64,000 nucleotides of DNA from Undaria pinnatifida (Eukaryota > Sar > Phaeophyceae > Laminariales > Alariaceae), in contig JABAKD010000007.1 in the NCBI GenBank assembly GCA_012845835.1, forward strand, positions 9,034,723 to 9,098,722. Direction: 5' to 3'. This document shows positions 46,301 to 64,000 of the stretch, in pieces (positions within the stretch are counted from its first letter, which is position 1; every line of letters begins with the position of its first letter). The notes beneath the pieces were generated by a model. The model saw only the letters and a list, made by a program, of their open reading frames with translations, was not told the origin of the DNA and made no database searches. Both the position numbers and the translations under genes were made by a program.

Positions 46301-47053
46301 GTTGACCAGAAGAACGGGTCGGGGGGCTCGTCGTGGGCTATCCGCAGGGCCTTGCCGAGAGCAAGAATCGGGGAGGCTCTCGTCTGTCCGGCATAAGAGG
46401 TACAATCCATGTGAGTCCAGGCTGCCTCCACTGAAAGGGCGTCCTCGTGCCGCGACGCCGGCCTCTCTAACCTGAGGAGGGCGGAGGCCGTTTCCACCAC
46501 CGCGGTCGCCATCGCTGAGGAGAACTCTACCCTCAATGAAGACGCCATGCACGCGACGCTGCCCTTGAAAAGGGCGTCGTTCCCGGGCCGTGGTCGCTTG
46601 GATGCGACATGATGCGGGCGCGTCGAAGGCGAGGGGGGCGTGGTAGCTCCCGCCGCAGCCGACGCAACTGGTCGGGCGAGGGCTTGTTGCGCCCTCTCCA
46701 CTACCAGGAACGCCTCCCACGCAAGCGGTCTTCGCCTGCTCGATATCTTCGTCACATCGACGTCGGCGTGCTTCACGCCGGAGAATCGTCTGGTTGGCGT
46801 CGTCGAGCGCCCGCTGAGCCCGCGCCGCCGCATATGCCAAATCCGAGGGGCCGGCATGGGCGCCCGGGTCCTGAGAGCTCTCAGGGTGGCGCTCTGCCGA
46901 GCACGGAGAGCCCAGGTGGCGGCGGTGGAGCACTGTCGAGCGCGGGGAGGCCAGCTGGTGGCGCTCTCCGGGGCCGGTGAGAGCTGGCGTCGAGACGCCC
47001 CCGAGTCCGGTGGAGTTTTGTCCGCCTCCTTCGTTGCGGGAGGTTTTTGACAT
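43395..47053 (-). pseudogene. Retrotransposon gag, copy II
   Basis: Starting at ATG 47053 (MSKTSRNEGGG) the minus strand encodes the Ala/Arg-rich helical part (DLAYAAARAQRALDDANQTI), then, in a shifted frame, ATAVVETASALLRLERPASR and a part ending in RIAHDE. An RGG/His-rich run follows, then the capsid-like EFRVLVSTATAGSERVLSPG (about 45700), the zinc knuckle CLNCDEETHSIRNC (45131-45172), and a tail of ~17-residue repeats with ASSAVP. Frames differ between parts. Compared with copy I this copy keeps the 5' leader but is cut off at about 43400 by MITE-A-like sequence. Confidence 0.7.
45131..45172 (-). other. CCHC zinc knuckle of gag copy II
   Basis: C-x2-C-x4-H-x4-C, all ligands intact. Confidence 0.85.
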
Positions 47054-47068
47054 GATTTCTCCCTTGTA

Positions 47069-47645
47069 TTAGTGCGTGTGCTCTCCCTCCTTTCGAAAAA
47101 GGTGTGCCTCGTCATATTGCCTCTTCTGTGGCTTGTTGGCCGTAGAGCCTTTTCTGTCCTCCCTCCCCCGCCACATCGGCAGTTCGCGACAGGTTCTTGA
47201 GGGTGGTTTGCCTTGTTGTGGGTTCTTCGTTCCCTTCAACCGCTTTTCTTCGCGTTTTCCTAAATTCATAGCCTGACCGTCAGAAGAGTGGGAGTGGGCT
47301 TTGAGGAGCCGCATCTTCGACCTCATGGTCTAGTTCGTAGAACCGGAGTTTCCCCGAATCTCCCGTATTTCTGCCTATGCGGCTCATCAGAGTGGGCTAG
47401 TGATGAGGTCGGCGGCCTTGAAAGGCCTGCAATTATCTGATTTGTTAGGTAATTGGCCGTTTTCGTATGATGGGTTGGCGTTATCTATTTGGGGTAGTCA
47501 GGAAATGAAAGCCGAGGCATGCGCCTCGGTTCTCAGGTGCTATCCGGGGCTCTGGTGGTAAATAATCAAAGCTGCTTCTCTACTACGTACGGCAAAGAAA
47601 GTGAGTACTCATCGAGGACCTGCTCAATAGGCAGCCCCTGCAGAG
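47069..47645 (-). repeat. Retrotransposon 5' end (LTR-like and leader ORF) before gag copy II
   Basis: It matches 29640-30240 in reverse. The leader ORF (about 47386-47069) has one extra G in 'catgaggtcgaag', which shifts the frame. After it the shared residues continue (KMRLLKAHSHSSDGQA, later PSRTCR.LPMWRGR). The outer edge at about 47640 abuts a MITE-A right end ('cttccatcgcagcacacgcg' at 47705-47728), so the LTR is truncated. Confidence 0.6.
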
Positions 47646-47744
47646 CACCCACCCCAATAACATAAGATATATTCAGGACACGTTTTGGCCTTAACAGAGT
47701 GCAACTTCCATCGCAGCACACGCGTCCATTTTTCTGAACAAAAA

Positions 47745-48020
47745 CAACGAAAAAAAAATACACTTCAGCTTGTGAGATCGACCAAACAGGATTTTGATTT
47801 GAAAAAAAAAAAAAACATATTTGCAAGCTGCGTGTGACGCTTCGATCGCGTGCGTTACGGGGTGTGCACACCCTCGCGAAGGACGCAGGTCCCGACCTGC
47901 GTCACTCCCCTGCTGGCATACCAGGGTCAACAGGGCTTAAGACGCTCAGCCTTGTTCTGTGCTCGGAAACCATATAACCCGCATTGAGGGGGACAGTAAC
48001 AGACATGTGTGGATTTCAGC
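47745..48020 (+). repeat. Repeat C copy
   Basis: It has 'atacacttcagcttgtgaga', 'ttgcaagctgcgtgtgacgc', 'tccgatcgcg'-like sequence, 'ccagggtcaacaggg', and 'ataacccgcattgaggggga'. The poly-G units are absent. Confidence 0.65.
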
Positions 48021-48029
48021 ATGCGTAAA

Positions 48030-50740
48030 ACTATTATATTATAGTGATAATATGGGTTAACGTTCGTGAGTGGACTGCTCGAGTCGACCGGGTTTGTACG
48101 CAAGCGGTAACTAGCGAGCTACCGTTCGTTTTCGGACGCGAAGTCTACGTACGGGTAGCAGATAGGCTGCGCTTCCTGCTGTGCACTCCCTGTATATGTG
48201 GTAGGCCAGCGGAGGTCCAGCCCAAGCCTGACGAGGTTAACTCGTCTATTAATATGCCATGTGCTCACCATTATTATCTCATGACACCGTGAAGTCATGT
48301 ACCGCGCTGACTGCTGCATGTCCGACTGGCGTATACCTGGTGTCGTACTAGCTTCAGGCATACAACAACCAACGCCAAAAAACGGCCGGAAGCAGCCGAG
48401 TGGATATTACTGTATACGTACGTCATAATATGTGTTGACCGCGCTATTATCTCAGTATGGAGTCATGTCACGATACGGCTCAAGGGGTGTAGTCCAAAAA
48501 CTCCAAGAGGGTCCTCAAAAAATGAGGAGCTCTAAATGCCTCGCCCAAAAATCCGACTTAAAAAAGAAAATGGCATGTACGCGCGCGCAAGCAACCCGCG
48601 AACGAGAACAATCCACACCGGGTCACTACGCATATCTATCGCCAACTAAAAAAAAATGTATGACAAAAATAACAACAAAAATGGGAGTCGCTAAATTATC
48701 GGGTGTGTATTGTAGTCATCCCAGTTACGTACGGAGCCCCACTGTCCGAGAAAAAATTAGGCCCCCCAAACATCACCGAAAAGTACTCAGTACCCCTTCC
48801 CCCCAACGAGACCTTATATGAGCTTCGCCGCTTGCCTCGCTATATTATCCCCTTAGTCGTTCCTCCCTCATCCCGTTTTGTCTTCGTACCCCCCCCCCCC
48901 CCCCCCCCCCCCCCCGCCCCCTCCCTCCCTCCTCCCTTCCTCCCTCCTGCTTCCCGCTTAAGCAGTTGCAGGTAGGAAAACGTGCGGTGACATAATTCAC
49001 AAAGGTTGACGAACCACGGACAGACACCAATGGTTGTATTTTACTCTTGTCTTCGTCTGGACAACAGGTGCGGTCTCGTTTTCTTTTTTTTTTTTTTAAC
49101 TAAAAAAATAACGAGAACAACTAGGTGACAGTACTTACTATCCCTACCCATCACCCACCCACCCATCTCCAAGAGATTGAAGCCACCCACCCACCCACCC
49201 ATCCACCCACCCATCAACCCACCCACACGCACGAACGAACTCACTTCTTCTACTAAAACAAATACATACGTACCGGGTTTTATAGCAGACAAATCTCAGA
49301 AAAAAAAAAAAAAAAAAAAAAACTTGACAATCGCGAACTTCTTTTTTTCAAAAAACAGAAAAATAGAACGATATGAAGAAAAAAAAAATGCCCTTTGGGT
49401 ACAACAACCACAACCACACCAAGTCAAATAATTCAACCAATTTCCTGTCTTACGGTACATAGGCAAATAAATCTAATTATATAGGCCCGCAACAATATTG
49501 CCCTGTCCATATTGTAGGTCAACTCAGGCCGCCGCGGATACGTATCATACTCTATGCACGGAGCAAGGATGCATCGATAGGGCACAATACTGGCCAAACC
49601 AACATTGGCAGTGAATCACCAAAACACATACAACCCGAAGCCCAGAAACCCAGCAACACAAATCGAAGTCAAAATCAAGGTTATCAAGGCAGAAACCGAA
49701 AACCGAACCACATCCAAACGACCCACCAAAAGAACAAGAGACCCATCCCGACCTACCCAGGAAACCAGGACACGAAAAAAAAGAAAAAGCCCCTCAATAT
49801 AGCCCGCGGCGCCATAAGCAGCTGGCAAGAACCCAAAACACGGAAAAATAATGTGACCCTACCCGCGACGACAGGCTGACGGATAACAACCCCAAACGCA
49901 TAAAACAGGGACCCGAACACTATGCGATGGTCGCAGAAAGAAGCAGACGAACAAGAATCCCCAAAAACAGAGAAAAGCAAAAAAAAAAGAGTTTTTCTTT
50001 GAGACACTGATATGAGAACCCATGAGCCATGTTGGCCGCAACACAGCAGTATCGCGGACGCACAGACCGAAATACAGGAAATCGTTGCAAAAAAAAATAA
50101 AAACCTGCACACTGCTCTCGTCGACAACAAGCTGGCAATAACTTGAAACACAGAAAATAGGAAACCTGCACGCTGCTCGCCGCAACAACAAGCTGGCCGA
50201 TTAGAAACCACGATACAGGAAATAAGAAACCCGAACGCTGCTCGCCGCAACAAGGTGACGAGGAATCAGTGCAGCAGACAGGAAAAGCGCGTGGACATAG
50301 CCGGCGTAAATAGATAAACTAAAGGGGAAAAAACGGACAAAACAATATGTCTGGTTTCCTTCCCTGTATAACCTGGAGCGGGGTACCTAGTAGACTGGGC
50401 GGGGGCGGGAGGGGGGGGGGGGGCGGGGGGTCGAAAAAAACAAATAAATACGCACATCCTTTACGAGAACATAAAGGCGCTGCTGCATGGTGCTAAAGAG
50501 CAAGCCCTCCCCGTTCGCTCTATAAAGCCTAAACCGACACCATCAACGGGGAAAACTGCACACAACCGCTACTTACCGTGAATATATTTTAGAACGCGTT
50601 GAAAATTCCGCATCCATCCGTCAAAGACATACACACGAAACACTGAAAACAAAACAAAGCAAAACCTTTCAAGGGTGCGTCTAATAGTAATAGGGAAATA
50701 TACTCCAGGGTAACCCGGTTTTCACCTTTGTAGTTTTCGT
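48030..50740. other. Low-complexity, gene-poor stretch
   Basis: It has a poly-C run at 48890-48915, (CCCA)n at about 49143-49225, a poly-A run at about 49301-49321, degenerate ~65-bp tandem units at 49800-50270 ('gaaacctgcacgctgctcgc', 'cgcaacaacaagctggc'), and a poly-G run at 50412-50423. A left-half MITE-A scrap lies at 48475-48545. No gene is recognised. Confidence 0.5.
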
Positions 50741-50744
50741 CCTA

Positions 50745-51240
50745 CTGTAGTCGGATATGCGCCCGGGTACCCTAGTGGTCATACTCGGGTATATTCGCGG
50801 GCTACCTCACGACACACTCGGCTGTGTACCCGGTTACACTCAGGGCATACTCGGGTATGTACCCGCGTACCCTCAGTTCATAATCGGGTATGTAACCGGG
50901 TACCGTCAAGTCATACTCGGTTATACACGCGGGTATCGTCGGGTCATACTCGGGTATGTACTCGGGTGCCTCAACTTCATATTCAGGTATGTGCCCGGGT
51001 ACCCTAAGGCCATACTCGGGTATGTACCCGGTTACCCTCAGGTCATACTCGGGTATATACCCGCGGGCCCTCATGTCATACTCGGGTATGCACCCGGACA
51101 CCCTCAGGCCATACTCGGGTGTGTATCTGGTTACCCTCAGATATACTCGGGTATGTGCCCGGGTACCTTCAGTTCGTACTCGGGTATGCACCCGGGTACC
51201 CTCAGGTTATACCCGGTTGTGAAAACGGGTACCCCCAGAG
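50745..51240 (+). repeat. 33-bp minisatellite, about 15 units
   Basis: The consensus unit is 'catactcgggtatgtacccg' followed by 'ggtaccctcaggt', repeating head to tail with several changes per unit. Because 33 is a multiple of three and the unit lacks stops, frames stay open on both strands, giving GY.Q.ILGYVP-like repeats. The unit holds overlapping palindromes around GGGTACCC. A coding role is unlikely. Confidence 0.9.
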
Positions 51241-51249
51241 TATATTTTT

Positions 51250-52350
51250 TTCCCCAATTTACGTACCCTCGAAAAACATTTTTTGCAAGGAGACCGTTCA
51301 ATGGCCACACTCGCGTCCCAACGGGGGGGAAAAAAAAGTTAGTTTGTGGAATAATCCTTGCTCGTAAGGATTCATCCACTAGGGTCGGGGCCACCAAGCA
51401 TGAAACCACACCCTGTTGAGATAGACAAGGCAGGGATAAGACTACATCAACACCATCCCCATTTTCCTCCCTTCCTCGTACGTGTTCATCCCCAAAGTAT
51501 GAACCCACGCGCCGGGTGCGGGCAGGGAGGGGATACATCAACACCAATCCTCTTCATTATCATCACCATCACCAAATCATATTTTCGTCAGCAACGAAAG
51601 GCAGCAGCATCGTCAGCAGAAGCCACCACCAAATCGCCAACCAGCAGTCAGCATGGTCACCACCAGCCAGCAGAGCCACCACCACCACACCACCATCCTC
51701 GACAACGGGGTTACCACCCTCCTCCAAACCGTATCAAAACGCAAGGGATTCCCCCCCCCCCTCCCTCCATGTGGGAGCCGCCCCCCCCCCCCCCCCCCCC
51801 GCCCCGCCCCGCCCCGCCCCGCCCCGCCCCCTCGCCCGTCGTACAGTAGCACACTCACACATCCACCCACAAACACACACATCAAAACACGAAAAAAAAA
51901 ATCATCCTCCTGCCCAAAGTTCCCAAAAGTATCAACACAGCACACCATCTCCGATGCTACGACCCAAGGCGTAGTCTCTTTGAAAGACGGCGTCAGTACA
52001 GAGTGGGTACAAAACTCCCCCACGAAAAAGAAAAAAAAAATCGCGTCAATTAAAAAAAATCGGAGTGGGTGGGTGTGTATGCTGCCTTAACCTCAAAAAA
52101 AAAGCTTCGCACAAGGAGGGGAGGATGTTAACCGTCCCCGGCTCGGCGTTGGCGCTTTTGTTTGGTACTTCAACACGACTTTACCTTAGCGATTGTTCAT
52201 AACATTCTGGCATAGCTAGATCACAGTATGTAGACCACCAGTATATTTTTACCCTTGTTAATATCACAATGCAACGCCCCTTGGTCTGTAGAGCGAGCTT
52301 GCCCGGACTATCCAACACAAAACGACAACAACAAAAAACAAGCGCTAGCT
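51250..52350. other. Gene-poor stretch
   Basis: Two ~120-bp related pieces with 'catcaacaccatcc' / 'catcaacaccaatcc' occur at about 51440 and 51535. There is a poly-C/(GCCCC)n tract at 51780-51835. No gene is recognised. Confidence 0.4.
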
Positions 52351-52359
52351 GTAGCTCAC

Positions 52360-53150
52360 GATCCCTATCGCTCAACAGCTACGCCGCCTAAGCTCCACGC
52401 CGCTTTATTAGCTCCTGCTCTCGCTTTCGCAGTTCCTATCCTGTCACAAGAGCGCTCTTGCACCTGAGCAAGCTCTCTGCCCAACTGAAACATGAGCCGC
52501 GCATCCAAACAAGAACAAACTTCAGCGCACTAGAGCAACGCCTTCCCGACTGAACGACCAGCCGCGCGCCTAAACAAGAACAGCTCACGCTTTCGCGTAA
52601 AGGATCTCGCCATAGCTCTCTTGCTCTAGCTTTCGCTCTGAGCTCAAGCTCATTTTCGCCCTAGTTCTGGCGCTTGCGCAGGGCCTGGCACAGCTGAAGA
52701 AATCAGCCGCGCACCCCAGCAGCAACAGACGCTGTTCCTCTGGTTTTAGCTCTCCCGCTTTAAGCTCTTTCGTAATTCTCCCGTTTGTCTTGGCTCACGC
52801 AATAGCCGTAGCAACCCAGCACGGCCTGCCCGAACTGAAAAAATCAGCCTAAGCCCCCGACAACAAACTACGCTTTTCTCATCTCGCTCTCGCAAATCGG
52901 AGCACAGTGTACTACACAACCAACACACGAGCCGGGCTACAAAATGAGCCCGACTAGATCTGGCAAGTAGCTATCGCTCTATAGCTCTTGCCCTCGTGCG
53001 AAGCCCAGCCCAACCGAAAGATGAGCTGACCTGTCTAGAAGCTCTCGCAATAGCTTCCGCTTGAGATATTGCTCATGATATCTCGCTCTCGATACTTTCG
53101 CCCTTCAGCAAGGCCAACGCAAATCTGAAAAATAAGCGAAGTAAAGCTGC
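52360..53150 (+). repeat. Degenerate tandem array
   Basis: A core like 'gcccaactgaaa.atgagccgcgc' followed by 'aacaagaaca' recurs at about 52478, 52548, 52690, 52830, 53015 and 53115. It is separated by 'gctctcgctttcgc'-type spacers. It is non-coding. Confidence 0.6.
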
Positions 53151-53579
53151 AAACGAGCTCCGGCTAATTCAAGCCCCCCCACGCTCCCACTTACCCCGGG
53201 TATAACCTAATGCGATATTATACCCTTGTCGATCCACGGCACACAGCGGCCATGTGCTTATAAAGGCTTAGTTCCCCTTTCGACATATCCAGCCAGCAAA
53301 CGTGCTGGTATCATTCCCCTGCCATGGTCACAGGCAGTGTGACAAATCCACTCTCGTGTTTTCCAGCTAACAAACATGCTGCTCACCCCACCATATATTG
53401 TGCCCCCATCCCCCCTCGCCCTTACCCCACCATCTATTGTGCCCTCATCCCCCTCTGCTCTACCTGCGGCGTTGACGAAACCTACGCGTAATAAAGCACG
53501 TATTTCATTGCAGTACAGTACTAGGTAACACACATAAGATAATACAACCGTTTTTGGAATGAAACATGAAAGAGAAAAA

Positions 53580-54000
53580 TTGGGGGATACAATTTGGAAG
53601 AGGATAAATCTGCAATGAAAATAGCGACTAAAAATCGCAATAAATGGAATCTTGAAACAAAAACAAAAAAATGCAATGAAACGCTGCAAACGAAAATCGC
53701 TACGAAAAAAAAACAAGATTGCGAAGAAAATTGCACCGACAGCAGTCGCCACCAGAATCGGATCGAAAAATCGCAATAAAATTCACACTGAAATTTTGCA
53801 ACGAAAATCACAAAAAAACAAAAAGAAGAGCAGCGTAATCGCAATGAAACCCGCACTGCAAATTCCAATTAAAAATTTGGGCAACGAAGTCTGCAATAAA
53901 AACCGCATGATCATTCTTCGCCAAAACGAACCATGCAATGAAATAATACAAGCAGTCCTAAATGAAATGCTCCATAAAATACTCAATGAAACCCGGTATC
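53580..54000 (+). repeat. A-rich degenerate repeat
   Basis: Words like 'gcaatgaaa' and 'atcgcaataaa' recur throughout. Frames across it are compositional. Confidence 0.6.
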
Positions 54001-54064
54001 ATACGCGCTGATATACAAGTACAACTGACCAATGGCTTCCGTCTATCTATCTGAACCGTGGGTC

Positions 54065-54175
54065 CGCGAGGTCAGTGAACCATCTATTCCCATCGGTCAG
54101 CGGACCGTCGATACTCATCGGTCAGTGAACCGTCCATTCTCACTGGTAAGTGGACCGTCGATTCCCATTGGTCAG
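54065..54175 (+). repeat. 25-bp tandem repeat, about 4-5 units
   Basis: 'ggtcagtgaaccgtcgattc' plus 'ccatc' repeats with changes. It lies just beyond the stop codon of the minus-strand glycosyltransferase gene, so it would be in that gene's 3' UTR or downstream. Confidence 0.8.
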
Positions 54176-54201
54176 GCAAATTGACACCAATCGCCGAGTG
54201 G

Positions 54202-64000
<9,799 letters not shown>

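Noticed and set aside
45916..47115. 399-residue minus frame taken as one intact protein
   Set aside because: Comparison with copy I and with the alternative frame at 46148-47053 shows that gag switches frame here; the long frame joins two different readings.
50745..51240. Regular ~33-bp repeats resembling a CRISPR array
   Set aside because: Units are head to tail without unique spacers, vary in sequence, and the genome is eukaryotic.
50757..51419. 220-residue plus-strand frame with GY-rich repeats
   Set aside because: It is the translation of the 33-bp minisatellite; the opposite strand is equally open, so there is no sign of coding selection.
53258..53776. 172-residue minus frame rich in Phe
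   Set aside because: It is the reverse of the A-rich degenerate repeat; the hydrophobicity comes from poly-T codons.

Overview
The window reads as nuclear DNA of a eukaryote with long introns and many transposons, most probably a stramenopile alga of the brown-algal type. The basis is a ten-exon membrane glycosyltransferase gene with GT-AG introns whose protein is of the CesA/BcsA type (D, D, SED, QQYRW), without the RING domain of land-plant CesA. Copia and Gypsy remains, many short inverted-repeat elements and C/G homopolymer runs surround it. No bacterial operon, rRNA, tRNA or CRISPR array was recognised. The lineage is an inference from protein style, not from a search. Layout: 0-1.4 kb holds the decayed 3' end of a Copia element. 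1.9-2.9 kb (minus strand) holds a possible two-exon gene for a type II membrane protein. 3-16 kb is gene-poor and filled with MITE-A, MITE-B and repeat C copies plus microsatellites. 16.7-19.7 kb is a Gypsy relic with gag and protease but an internal deletion of RT, RNase H and most of integrase. 20-27 kb is a decayed Copia gag-protease segment between two direct ~630-bp repeats that may be its LTRs. 28.58-39.42 kb is a 10.8-kb unit bounded by 15-bp inverted repeats and inserted in a MITE-A copy. It contains, on the minus strand, a Gypsy integrase-chromodomain-Tudor-like region, itself split by a 269-bp MITE-B, and a retrotransposon gag. 43.4-47.6 kb is a second copy of that gag with its leader. 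48-54 kb is dominated by mini- and microsatellites. 54.2-64 kb (minus strand) is the cellulose-synthase-like gene; its 5' end lies beyond the window. The most unusual signal is in this last gene. Almost every intron carries one or more decayed tandem copies of part of the neighbouring exon (exons 2, 3, 6 and 8), often beside poly-C runs in the transcribed strand, and one extra copy still encodes the catalytic DDGxSD segment followed by a donor-like GT. Only the glycosyltransferase gene, and perhaps the 2-3 kb gene, look like host genes; nearly everything else is mobile or repetitive DNA in various stages of decay and nesting.
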